From assembly GCF_001905845.1 (NCBI RefSeq), contig NZ_LIVZ01000004.1, positions 434,001 through 498,000 of the forward strand: 64,000 bases of DNA, in the 5' to 3' direction. The notes under the pieces were generated by a model. The model did not search any database and was not told the origin of the DNA. It saw nothing but the letters and a program-made list of their open reading frames with translations. Every line of letters starts with the position of its first letter. Position 1 is the stretch's first letter. This DNA is from Streptomyces sp. TSRI0107 (GTDB lineage Bacteria; Actinomycetota; Actinomycetes; Streptomycetales; Streptomycetaceae). The position numbers and the translations under genes are program-made. This document shows positions 7,438 to 15,207 of the stretch, in pieces.

Positions 7438-9750
7438 ATGACCAGCCCCTGGCGTGACCCCGCCCTGCCCACCGCCGCCCGCGTCGAGGACCTGCTCGCA
7501 CGGATGACCCTGGAGGAGAAGACGGCTCAGCTGTACGGCGTGTGGGTGGGCGCGGCCACGGACGGCGCCGGTGTCGCACCCCACCAGCACGACATGACCG
7601 TCGACTCCTCCGAGGAGGGATGGGCCGAGCTGATCACCCACGGCCTCGGCCAGCTCACCCGCCCCTTCGGCACCGCCCCCGTCGACCCGGAGGCCGGTGC
7701 CCGCTCCCTGGCCGGCGCGCAGCGCCGGATCGCCGAGGCCGGCCGGTTCGGCATCCCGGCGCTGGCCCACGAGGAGTGCCTGGCGGGCTTCACCGCGTGG
7801 GGCGCGACGGCGTACCCGGTGCCGCTGGCCTGGGGCGCCGCCTTCGACCCGGCGCTGGTGGAGGAGATGGCCCGGCACATCGGCCGTGACCTGCGCTCGG
7901 TCGGCGTCCACCAGGGCCTCGCCCCGGTCCTGGACGTCGTACGGGATCTGCGCTGGGGCCGGGTGGAGGAGACCATCGGCGAGGACCCGTACCTGGTCGG
8001 CACGGTCGGCGCCGCCTATGTGCGGGGCCTGGAGTCGGCCGGGATCGTGGCCACGCTGAAGCACTTCGCCGGGTACGCGTCCTCGGCGGGCGCGCGCAAC
8101 CTGGCCCCGGTACGGGCCGGGGTCCGGGAGTTCGCGGACGTGACCCTGCCGCCGTTCGAGCACGCGCTGCGCGAGGGCGGGGCGCGCTCGGTGATGGCCG
8201 CGTACACCGAGACGGACGGCGTGCCCGCCTCGGCGGACCCCGGGCTGCTCACCGAACTCCTGCGCGACCGGTGGGGCTTCACCGGCACGGTGGTCGCCGA
8301 CTACTTCGCCGTCGGCTTCCTGCAGAGCCTGCACCGCGTCGCCGGCTCGGACGCCGAGGCGGCGCACGCCGCGCTCGCGGCGGGCATCGACGTGGAGCTG
8401 CCGACGGTGAAGTGCTACGGCAAGCCGCTGCTGGAGGCGGTCCGGGCGGGCGAGGTCCCCGAGGAACTCGTCGACCGCGCCGTGCGCCGGGTGCTGACCC
8501 AGAAGTGCGAGCTGGGCCTGCTCGACGAGGACTGGACGCCCGAGCCGGCCGGGCCCATCGACCTGGACTCGGCGGCGAACCGCGCCCTGGCCCGCCGCCT
8601 GGCGGAGGAGTCGGTGGTGCTGCTGTCCGACCCGGACGGCCTGCTGCCGCTGCCGCCGGACACCCGGATCGCGGTGGTCGGCCCGCGCGCCGACGACCCG
8701 CTGGCCATGCTGGGCTGCTACTCCTTCCCCTCCCATGTGGGCGCCCACCACCCGGAGATCCCGATGGGCATCGAGATCCCGACCCTGCTCCAGGCCCTGC
8801 GCGCCGAACTCCCCGACGCCAAGGTGACCCACGCACGGGGCTGCGACACCTCCGACCCGGACACCTCCGGCTTCGAGGAGGCGGTGGCCCGGGCCGCGGA
8901 GGCCGACGTCTGCGTGGCCGTGCTCGGCGACCGGGCGGGCCTGTTCGGGCGCGGCACCTCCGGCGAGGGCTGCGACGCCCTGGACCTCGCGCTTCCCGGA
9001 GTGCAGGGCGAACTGCTGGACGCCCTGGTCGCGACGGGCGTCCCGGTGGTCCTGGTCCTGCTCACCGGCCGCCCCTACGCGCTCGGCCGCTGGGACGGAC
9101 GGCTCGGCGCGGCCGTCCAGGCCTTCTTCCCCGGCGAGGAGGGCGGCCCGGCGCTGGCGGGCGTCCTGTCGGGCCGGGTGAACCCGTCCGGCCGGCTCCC
9201 GGTGAGCGTGCCCCGCGACCCGGGCGGCCAGCCGTGGACGTACCTCCAGCCGCCACTGGGCCTCGCGGGCGAGGTCAGCAACCTCGACCCGACGCCGCTG
9301 TACCCCTTCGGCCACGGCCGCTCGTACACGACGTTCGCCTGGGAGGACGTCACCGGCGGCAGCCCGGAGATCGGCACGGACGGCTCGTACGACCTGTCCG
9401 TCACCGTCCGCAACACCGGTGACCGGGCGGGCGCGGAGGTCGTCCAGCTCTATCTGCACGACCCGGTCGCCCGCGTCACCCGCCCGGACATGCGGCTCGT
9501 CGGCTACCAGCGCCTGGCCCTGGAGCCCGGCGAGGCGGCCCGCGTGACGTTCCGCTTCCCCGCCGACCTCTCCGCGTTCACCGACCGCACCGGCCGCCGC
9601 GTGGTCGAACCGGGTGCCCTCCAGCTCCGGCTGGCGGCGTCCAGCGCGGACGTACGGCACACGGCGTTCCTGACCCTGACCGGGCCGGAACGGGTGCTGG
9701 GGCCGGAGCGGCGACTGCGCTGCGAGACGGAGGTGCACCGGCTGGATTGA
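7438..9750 (+). CDS. bxlA: GH3 beta-xylosidase or beta-glucosidase (BxlA-like), cytoplasmic
   Basis: 770 residues. The ATG at 7438 is preferred over the GTG at 7396, which overlaps the permease stop, because GACAGGAG lies directly upstream. No signal peptide, so it should act on imported sugar. Domains in order: N-terminal GH3 barrel (about 20-340) with HEECLAGF and KHFAGYASSAGARN, the nucleophile Asp in GTVVADYFAV, a C-terminal GH3 alpha/beta sandwich (about 390-600), and a fibronectin-III-like end domain with YPFGHGRSYTTF. The length and gene order match BxlA, which releases xylose from xylobiose. Beta-glucosidase or arabinofuranosidase activity cannot be ruled out. Confidence 0.9.
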   Translation: MTSPWRDPALPTAARVEDLLARMTLEEKTAQLYGVWVGAATDGAGVAPHQHDMTVDSSEEGWAELITHGLGQLTRPFGTAPVDPEAGARSLAGAQRRIAEAGRFGIPALAHEECLAGFTAWGATAYPVPLAWGAAFDPALVEEMARHIGRDLRSVGVHQGLAPVLDVVRDLRWGRVEETIGEDPYLVGTVGAAYVRGLESAGIVATLKHFAGYASSAGARNLAPVRAGVREFADVTLPPFEHALREGGARSVMAAYTETDGVPASADPGLLTELLRDRWGFTGTVVADYFAVGFLQSLHRVAGSDAEAAHAALAAGIDVELPTVKCYGKPLLEAVRAGEVPEELVDRAVRRVLTQKCELGLLDEDWTPEPAGPIDLDSAANRALARRLAEESVVLLSDPDGLLPLPPDTRIAVVGPRADDPLAMLGCYSFPSHVGAHHPEIPMGIEIPTLLQALRAELPDAKVTHARGCDTSDPDTSGFEEAVARAAEADVCVAVLGDRAGLFGRGTSGEGCDALDLALPGVQGELLDALVATGVPVVLVLLTGRPYALGRWDGRLGAAVQAFFPGEEGGPALAGVLSGRVNPSGRLPVSVPRDPGGQPWTYLQPPLGLAGEVSNLDPTPLYPFGHGRSYTTFAWEDVTGGSPEIGTDGSYDLSVTVRNTGDRAGAEVVQLYLHDPVARVTRPDMRLVGYQRLALEPGEAARVTFRFPADLSAFTDRTGRRVVEPGALQLRLAASSADVRHTAFLTLTGPERVLGPERRLRCETEVHRLD

Positions 9751-9853
9751 CGCGTTCATATCCAACGCGCAGCGGGCATCGCGGGCGAGCCGGTGGACCG
9801 GGGCCGGATGCGGAACCGGTCGCTGGGCCGGCTGCCGGGGGTCTGAGCGGCGG

Positions 9854-10120
9854 TCAGCCGGCGGGGGCGACGCCGACCGACTCGAACCGCCAGCGGTGCA
9901 CCGCGCGGGTGACCAGCTCACCGGTCGGTTCCGGCAGCTCGGGCAGTTCGGCGTCGTAGCCGGCGTCCCACCAGGTGACGACGAGCACCCGGTCCTGCGG
10001 GGCGCGGAAGGTCTCCCGCCGCAGCGGGGCGGGGGTCAGCTCCTGGGCGCGGGCCCAGGCGAGCAGTTCCCCGCCCTTGCCGGGGACCGCCCGCGCCTCC
10101 CACATCAACGCGACCGTCAC
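9854..10120 (-). CDS. Small protein of unknown function, possibly a dimeric alpha-beta barrel (ABM-like)
   Basis: 88 residues starting at a GTG at 10120 that overlaps the tsaD stop by 4 bases (GTGA), so it is translated with tsaD. The sequence ([42 protein letters not shown]) has the strand-helix-strand rhythm and aromatic residues of small monooxygenase-like ferredoxin-fold proteins. No catalytic motif can be assigned. The 103 bases beyond its stop, up to the GH3 gene, hold no gene, only a possible C-terminal scrap on the other strand (9763-9846). Confidence 0.7.
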   Translation of the reverse strand: MTVALMWEARAVPGKGGELLAWARAQELTPAPLRRETFRAPQDRVLVVTWWDAGYDAELPELPEPTGELVTRAVHRWRFESVGVAPAG

Positions 10121-11208
10121 GAGTACAGGTTCTCCTTGCTTACCTCGTGCACGTGGTCGTGGTCGTGCCCGGGGACGTGCGGGTCCGTCACCGGCAGGGA
10201 CGAGTCCGCCGACAGGTCCCAGCTGGACGCGGCCCGGTTGCGGGCGACCATCTCGGCGCCCAGCGCGGCCACCATCGCGCCGTTGTCCGTGCACAGCTTG
10301 GGGCGCGGCACGCGCAGCCGGATCCCGGCCGCCTCGCACCGCTCCTGGGCGAGCGCCCGCAGCCGGGAGTTGGCGGCCACCCCGCCGCCGATCATCAGGT
10401 GGTCGACGCCCTCGTCCTTGCAGGCCCGCACGGCCTTGCGGGTGAGCACGTCCACGACCGCCTCCTGGAAGGAGGCCGCCACGTCGCGCACCGGCACCTC
10501 CTCGCCCGCCGCCCGCTTGGCCTCGATCCAGCGGGCCACGGCGGTCTTCAGACCGGAGAAGGAGAAGTCGTAGGCGGGGTCGCGCGGCCCGGTGAGCCCG
10601 CGCGGGAAGGCGATCGCCTCCGGGTCGCCCTCGCGGGCGTACCGGTCGATGACCGGGCCGCCGGGGAAGCCGAGGTTCAGCACCCGGGCGATCTTGTCGA
10701 AGGCCTCGCCGGCCGCGTCGTCGATGGTGGCGCCCATCGGGCGGACGTCGGAGGTGATGTCGGAGGAGAGCAGCAGGGACGAGTGTCCGCCGCTCACCAG
10801 CAGCGCCATCGTCGGCTCCGGCAGCGGGCCGTGCTCCAGCTGGTCGACGCAGATGTGGGAGGCGAGGTGGTTGACGCCGTAGAGCGGCTTGCCGAGGGCG
10901 TAGGCGTACGCCTTCGCCGCCGAGACGCCGACCAGGAGCGCGCCCGCGAGGCCCGGACCGGCGGTGACGGCGATGCCGTCCAGGTCCCTGGCGCTGATCC
11001 CGGCGTCCTTCAGGGCGCGGTCGATGGTGGGCACCATCGCCTCCAGGTGGGCGCGGGAGGCGACCTCGGGGACGACACCGCCGAAACGGGCGTGCTCGTC
11101 GACGCTGGAGGCGACGGCGTCGGCGAGCAGAGTGGTGCCGCGGACGATGCCGACGCCGGTCTCGTCGCAGGAGGTCTCGATACCGAGGACGAGGGGTTCG
11201 TCAGCCAT
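10117..11208 (-). CDS. tsaD: tRNA N6-threonylcarbamoyladenosine (t6A) synthase subunit TsaD
   Basis: 363 residues. TsaD transfers the threonylcarbamoyl group from TC-AMP to A37 of ANN-decoding tRNAs, working with TsaB and TsaE, whose genes are close by. The ASKHA/Kae1 fold is clear: [11 protein letters not shown] at the N-terminus, [15 protein letters not shown], the metal-binding pair of His in [20 protein letters not shown] and the late [11 protein letters not shown] nucleotide motif. A C-terminal His/Asp-rich tail ([10 protein letters not shown]) is an extra. Its start overlaps the rimI stop by 8 bases. Confidence 0.97.
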   Translation of the reverse strand: MADEPLVLGIETSCDETGVGIVRGTTLLADAVASSVDEHARFGGVVPEVASRAHLEAMVPTIDRALKDAGISARDLDGIAVTAGPGLAGALLVGVSAAKAYAYALGKPLYGVNHLASHICVDQLEHGPLPEPTMALLVSGGHSSLLLSSDITSDVRPMGATIDDAAGEAFDKIARVLNLGFPGGPVIDRYAREGDPEAIAFPRGLTGPRDPAYDFSFSGLKTAVARWIEAKRAAGEEVPVRDVAASFQEAVVDVLTRKAVRACKDEGVDHLMIGGGVAANSRLRALAQERCEAAGIRLRVPRPKLCTDNGAMVAALGAEMVARNRAASSWDLSADSSLPVTDPHVPGHDHDHVHEVSKENLYS

Positions 11209-11746
11209 TGCTCTGGGTTCCTTCTTCGGTTTCGGTGCCCGCGGCCGGGCCGCTGTCAGGCGCTGTGGTCAGGCGCATCACGAGGGCGTCCACGTTGCCG
11301 GGCTGGTAGTAGCCGCGCCGGAAGCCGATGGGTTCGAAGCCGAAGCGCTCGTACAGCTTCTGCGCGCGGACGTTGTCCACCCGGCACTCCAGCATCACCT
11401 CGGCGCACTCGAACGCGGTGGCGGCCCGCAGCAGTTCGGTGAGCAGCCGGGCGCCGAGGCCGGTGCCCCACTGGTCGCGGGCGACGGCGATGGTCTGGAT
11501 GTCGCCGATGTCACCGGCGGAGGCGAGTCCGGCGTAGCCGACGATCCGGCTGCCGCCCTGCTCCGTCTCCTCCTCGGCGACGACGTACCGCCGGGTGGCC
11601 CCGGGCCCGCGGGCATGGGCCAGTTCGGACCAGAACATGCCCCGCGACCAGGCGTCCTCGGGGAAGAGGTCCCGCTCCAGTTCGAGTACGGGGTCGATGT
11701 CCCACCAGCGCATCTCGCGCAGTCGGGGGGTCTCGGTGCCGGTCAC
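11201..11746 (-). CDS. rimI: Ribosomal-protein-alanine N-acetyltransferase RimI
   Basis: 181 residues from a GTG overlapping the tsaB stop by 4 bases. It is a GNAT fold protein: [25 protein letters not shown] at the start, the acetyl-CoA binding motif (Q/R-x-x-G-x-G/A) as [13 protein letters not shown], and [25 protein letters not shown] in motif B. RimI acetylates the N-terminal Ala of ribosomal protein S18 and perhaps other proteins. It lies between tsaB and tsaD, the usual bacterial arrangement. The acidic C-terminal tail of about 20 residues is not conserved. Confidence 0.95.
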   Translation of the reverse strand: MTGTETPRLREMRWWDIDPVLELERDLFPEDAWSRGMFWSELAHARGPGATRRYVVAEEETEQGGSRIVGYAGLASAGDIGDIQTIAVARDQWGTGLGARLLTELLRAATAFECAEVMLECRVDNVRAQKLYERFGFEPIGFRRGYYQPGNVDALVMRLTTAPDSGPAAGTETEEGTQSNG

Positions 11747-12396
11747 TTGGGGGTGACCACCTTGTAGTTCTTGGGGACCTGGGCGTCGGGCCGGCGCAGG
11801 TACAGCGGCCGGGGTGCGGGCAGCTCCTCCCCCGCGGCCAGCCTGCGGGCGGCCAGGGAGGCGAGCGCCGCGGCGGAGACGTGCTCGGGCTCGTGCGCGC
11901 TGGGGAAGGTGTCCGGGTACAGCAGCGCCCCGGCGCCGACCGCGGGCAGGCCCTGGACCTGCTCGGCGATGTCGGCGGGGCGGTCCACCGCCGGGTCGGT
12001 GACCCGGGTGTGGGAGTCCGCGTACCGCGCCCAGTAGACCTCCTTGCGCCGGGCGTCGGTCGCCACGACGAAGGCGCCTTCGAGGTCGGTGGCGTAGGCG
12101 AGGCCGTCGAGCGTGCACAGGCCGTGCACGGGGACGCCGAGGGCGAGCCCGAAGGTGTCGGCGGTCATCAGGCCGACGCGCAGCCCGGTGTACGGACCGG
12201 GCCCGGTCCCTACGACGATGCCGGTCACGGCGTCGAGCGCGAGCCCCGCCTGGCCGAGCACACGGTCGACGGCGGGCAGCAGCAACTCACCGTGCCGTCG
12301 CGCGTCCACCTGGCTGGACGAGGCGATGACATCCGTTCCGTCGTGCAGGGCGACGGTGACGGCGGGCGTGGCGGTATCCAGAGCGAGCAAGAGCAC
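11743..12396 (-). CDS. tsaB: t6A biosynthesis scaffold protein TsaB
   Basis: 217 residues from a GTG at 12396. TsaB is an inactive paralogue of TsaD that forms the platform for TsaD and TsaE. The family start LLLALDTATPAVTVAL, the HGELLLPAVDRVL segment and GTGPGPYTGLRVGLMTA are all present. First gene of the coupled set tsaB-rimI-tsaD-small protein. The promoter should lie in 12397-12517, shared with the divergent gene at 12518. Confidence 0.95.
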   Translation of the reverse strand: MLLLALDTATPAVTVALHDGTDVIASSSQVDARRHGELLLPAVDRVLGQAGLALDAVTGIVVGTGPGPYTGLRVGLMTADTFGLALGVPVHGLCTLDGLAYATDLEGAFVVATDARRKEVYWARYADSHTRVTDPAVDRPADIAEQVQGLPAVGAGALLYPDTFPSAHEPEHVSAAALASLAARRLAAGEELPAPRPLYLRRPDAQVPKNYKVVTPK

Positions 12397-12517
12397 GCCA
12401 ACAGCCTACGGCTCCCGGCGGCCCGTGTCGGAAGTCCCGGTTCCCTCACTCACCGACTGCTACCGTCACGTCCCGTTACGGTACGTCTGTGGACATACGA
12501 GGCGGAGGTGGACGCCC

Positions 12518-13072
12518 GTGGCCAGCAGCAGCGCCGGACTCGTGACCGGGCTGACGGCGGCGGCGATCGGGACGGTCGGGTTCCTCGCCTTCCAGGCGGC
12601 GGCGAACGTGCCTCCGGTGCTGGGGAAGCACGCGCGCGGCACCCTCCCGGCGGCGGCGGCTTCGAAGGCGCCCCGCGACGAGCTGAACCCGGCCGCGCTG
12701 CCCGCGGGTTCCGGCCGGGGCAAGCGCGTCGTGTACTCGCTGGACGACGACCGGGTGTGGCTGGTCGGCGCGGACAACAAGGTCCGGCGCACCTTCGAGG
12801 TCACCCCGAGCGAGCTGGACCCGGTGCCCGGCGTGTACGAGGTGACGTCCCGCTCGAACCGCACCACCGGCTCCGACGGCACCCCCATCGAGCACGTCGT
12901 CCGGTTCGCCTCGGTCGACCACGTGACCATCGGCTTCAGCGCGGCGGTGGACGGCTCCACCCCGCCCCCGGAGCCGGGCACGCTGACCGGCGGCATCCGG
13001 CAGTCCCGTGCCGACGGGAACGCGATGTGGAACTTCGCGACGATCGGCCAGCAGGTCGTCGTCATCCGGTAG
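12518..13072 (+). CDS. Membrane-anchored L,D-transpeptidase-like protein lacking catalytic residues
   Basis: 184 residues from a GTG at 12518, with GGAGG about 9 bases upstream. A short N-terminus leads to a membrane segment (about residues 6-27), then an Ala/Pro-rich stretch. From about residue 68 the sequence (RVVYSLDDDRVWLVGADNKVR, FEVTPSELDPVPGVYEV) resembles the YkuD L,D-transpeptidase fold of actinomycetes. In active members a GFHS motif gives the His and an S-x-GC-V-R motif gives the nucleophile Cys. Here the equivalent places read GFSA and TGGIRQ, so both are missing. It is probably exported and non-enzymatic, perhaps a peptidoglycan-binding or regulatory protein. The family assignment is from pattern recognition. 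Confidence 0.65.
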   Translation: MASSSAGLVTGLTAAAIGTVGFLAFQAAANVPPVLGKHARGTLPAAAASKAPRDELNPAALPAGSGRGKRVVYSLDDDRVWLVGADNKVRRTFEVTPSELDPVPGVYEVTSRSNRTTGSDGTPIEHVVRFASVDHVTIGFSAAVDGSTPPPEPGTLTGGIRQSRADGNAMWNFATIGQQVVVIR

Positions 13073-13077
13073 GGCGA

Positions 13078-13260
13078 CTACGCGGCCTTCCGCTGCCGGG
13101 TCAGCCGTTCGGGTTCCGGCAGGCGGGGCTCGCGGGGCGGGGTCGAGACGGCGGTGGCCGCGGCGCAGGACGCCAGCAGGTCACGCATGGACACCGGCGG
13201 GACCGGGGACAGGGGGGCAGCCGCGCGCGGCGGTGTCTCGTCTCGTTCCGTGGCCGACAT
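13078..13260 (-). CDS. Small Pro/Ala-rich protein of unknown function behind a perfect palindrome
   Basis: 60 residues starting with ATG at 13260, with AGGAGG 6 bases upstream. The core SMRDLLASCAAATAVSTPP sits between a disordered N-terminus and a basic end (RLTRQRKAA). No membrane segment or signal. The strong ribosome binding site and the palindrome at 13288-13311, about 28 bases upstream, argue that it is a real and regulated gene. Similar short proteins seem to recur in Streptomyces at this locus, but I know of no function. Confidence 0.65.
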   Translation of the reverse strand: MSATERDETPPRAAAPLSPVPPVSMRDLLASCAAATAVSTPPREPRLPEPERLTRQRKAA

Positions 13261-13287
13261 GGACGCCTCCTGGGATCTGGGGGCGGA

Positions 13288-13311
13288 CGTAGTTAGGTTG
13301 ACCTAACTACG
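13288..13311. promoter_or_regulatory. Perfect 11-2-11 palindrome, resembling an iron box
   Basis: Two 11-base arms with a two-base centre form a perfect inverted repeat. The inner part reads TTAGGTTGACCTAA. It resembles DtxR/DmdR-type iron boxes (TTAGGTTAG-type half-sites) but is even-centred and its half-sites are closer together than in the usual 19-base site. It lies just upstream of the 60-residue protein gene, where a repressor would block its promoter. Confidence 0.6.
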
Positions 13312-13428
13312 GACGGGATACCATGTGACCACGCCCGACGGGCCCAGCGCAATATCTTCCCGACGTCCTGTCGGAAACCGTCACCGGGCCTTCGGAAGCC
13401 GTCGTGGGGGGCGGCTCGGAATCACCGC

Positions 13429-13953
13429 TCAGGCGGACAGCGCGCTCAGGTCCGCCGCCGTCCAGCGCTCCCCGATCCCGGTGAACGTCACGTGCCGCAC
13501 CTCGTCGGTGGTGTCGCCCACGGCCCGGTGGATGACGACGTGCAGCCGGTCGTCGGTCAGCTCCTCGACCTTGCCCTCGCCCCACTCCACGACGATCACC
13601 GAATCGGGCAGCGAGACGTCGAGGTCCAGGTCCTCCATCTCGTCCAGCCCGCCGGACAGCCGGTAGGCGTCCACGTGGACGAGCGGCGGGCCGTCGCCGA
13701 GCGAGGGGTGCACCCGGGCGATCACGAACGTCGGGGAGGTGACCGCGCCGCGCACGCCCATCCCCTCGCCCAGTCCGCGGGTCAGCGTGGTCTTGCCGGC
13801 GCCCAGCTCACCGGTGAGCATCACCAGGTCGCCGGCGCGCAGCAGCTTGGCGAGCCGGCGGCCCAGCTCGCGCATCTGGTCGGGGGAGGTGACGGTCAGC
13901 TCGGTCTCAGCCGAGCGCTCAGCCGGGTTGTGCGGTGCCGCTGGTGCTTCCAT
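13429..13953 (-). CDS. tsaE: t6A biosynthesis ATPase TsaE
   Basis: 174 residues from the ATG at 13953; an upstream GTG-type extension is less likely because the family begins near TVTSPDQMRELGRRLA. The P-loop GELGAGKTTLTRGLGEG, switch region GAVTSPTFVIARVH, HVDAYRLSG and VVEWGEG are the TsaE signatures. It binds and hydrolyses ATP to regenerate the TsaBD complex. The start lies inside the last codons of the hydrolase gene (35-base overlap), so it is transcribed with it. Confidence 0.95.
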   Translation of the reverse strand: MEAPAAPHNPAERSAETELTVTSPDQMRELGRRLAKLLRAGDLVMLTGELGAGKTTLTRGLGEGMGVRGAVTSPTFVIARVHPSLGDGPPLVHVDAYRLSGGLDEMEDLDLDVSLPDSVIVVEWGEGKVEELTDDRLHVVIHRAVGDTTDEVRHVTFTGIGERWTAADLSALSA

Positions 13954-15160
13954 AGCCACCCACGGTAGCCCCTGCGGGCACGGCACCCGCGCGGGTGAGC
14001 AGGTCGGCGAGCCGGTCGGTGACCACTTCCGGGTGTTCCAGCATCACCAGATGCCCGGCGTCCGGCACCAGCACCAGCTCGGCGTCCGGCAGCAGATCGG
14101 CGATGACCTCACTGTGCTCGCTGGGCGTCACCAGGTCCCGGACCCCGGCCAGCACCAGCATCGGCAGCTCCGCGAAATGGGCCAGCGCCTGCGTCTTGTC
14201 GTGCTCGGTGAACGCCGGATAGAACTCGGCGACGACGTCGATCGGCGTGCTCTCGATCATCCGCTCGGCGAACCGCTCGACGGCCGGGTCGATGTCCCGG
14301 GACGCGAACGAGTACCGCTTGATGACCCCGGCGAACAGATCGGCGGTCGCCCGCCGCCCCTTCTCCACCAGCTCGGCCCGCTGCCCGAGCGCCTTCAGCA
14401 CCCCGGGGAGCACCCGCCGCACCGCGTTCACCCCGGCCACCGGCAGCCCGAAGTTGACCTCGCCGAGCCCTCCCGACGACGTCCCCACGAGCGCCACCGC
14501 GACCACCCGCTCCCGGACCAGCTCCGGGTACTGGTCGGCCAGCGCCATCACGGTCATCCCGCCCATGGAGTGCCCGACCAGCACGATCGGCCCCTCGGGC
14601 ACGGCCGCGTCGATGACGGCCTTCAGGTCGCGGCCCAGCTGGTCGATGCTGACCGGCACCCCCTCCGTCAGCTGCGCCGCCCCGCGCCCGGACCGCCCGT
14701 GACTGCGCTGGTCCCAGTGCACGGTCCGTACGACGCCCCGCAGCGCGGCCCGCTGGAAGTGCCAGGAGTCCTGGGTCAGGCAGTAGCCGTGGCTGAAGAC
14801 GACGGTGACGGGAGCGGGCGCCTTGCGGCCGAAGAGCCGTCGCCGGCGCGGGCTGACGGCGGCACCCGTGTCGGGCTGGACGTCGTCGACCTCGTAGTAC
14901 AGCTCGGTGCCGTCGTCGGCGTACGCCTTGCCGGGGGTGCCGCGCAGCGCCCCGTACGGCCCGGTCGAGTCGAGGGCGAGCCGGGCCCTGCGGCGCATGC
15001 CGCGTCCGACCGTCATCCGCTCCACGGCGACGCCGGCGGCCGCGCCGGCGGCCAGTACGCCTATCGCGGCGCCCGCGATCCCGGTCGCCCGGCGCCAGCT
15101 CCCGGCCGCCCCCGCGGCGGAGACGACGTCCGCGACGGCCTCCGCGCTGCTCTCGCTCAC
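13919..15160 (-). CDS. Membrane-associated alpha/beta hydrolase
   Basis: 413 residues from a GTG at 15160 with GAGGAG upstream. A membrane segment at about residues 25-46 precedes the alpha/beta hydrolase fold. Visible parts are the oxyanion region VVFSHGYCLTQDSWHFQ, HWDQRSHGRSG, the nucleophile elbow VLVGHSMGGMT, the acid Asp in AGVRDLVTP and the His in VPDAGHLVML. All catalytic residues are present, so it should be an active esterase, lipase or epoxide hydrolase-like enzyme, but the substrate is unknown. It lies between alr and tsaE in what looks like one leftward operon. Confidence 0.85.
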   Translation of the reverse strand: MSESSAEAVADVVSAAGAAGSWRRATGIAGAAIGVLAAGAAAGVAVERMTVGRGMRRRARLALDSTGPYGALRGTPGKAYADDGTELYYEVDDVQPDTGAAVSPRRRRLFGRKAPAPVTVVFSHGYCLTQDSWHFQRAALRGVVRTVHWDQRSHGRSGRGAAQLTEGVPVSIDQLGRDLKAVIDAAVPEGPIVLVGHSMGGMTVMALADQYPELVRERVVAVALVGTSSGGLGEVNFGLPVAGVNAVRRVLPGVLKALGQRAELVEKGRRATADLFAGVIKRYSFASRDIDPAVERFAERMIESTPIDVVAEFYPAFTEHDKTQALAHFAELPMLVLAGVRDLVTPSEHSEVIADLLPDAELVLVPDAGHLVMLEHPEVVTDRLADLLTRAGAVPAGATVGGYGSTSGTAQPG

Positions 15161-15207
15161 GTACCGCTCCTCACGGACTCACGCACTACTGACCGGTCGC
15201 TTATCGA

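Noticed and set aside
4268-9750. Cellobiose (ceb) operon instead of a xylobiose operon
   Set aside because: The ceb clusters use a GH1 beta-glucosidase after cebEFG. Here the last gene is GH3, the neighbour is a xylanase, and the operators are of the xylanase-gene type.
7264-9921. 885-codon minus-strand frame opposite the GH3 gene
   Set aside because: Antisense composition artefact. The plus strand encodes all GH3 motifs.
13288-13311. Assignment of the palindrome as a definite DmdR1/IdeR iron box
   Set aside because: The standard site is 19 bases with an odd centre. This one is even-centred with closer half-sites, so it is kept only as iron-box-like.
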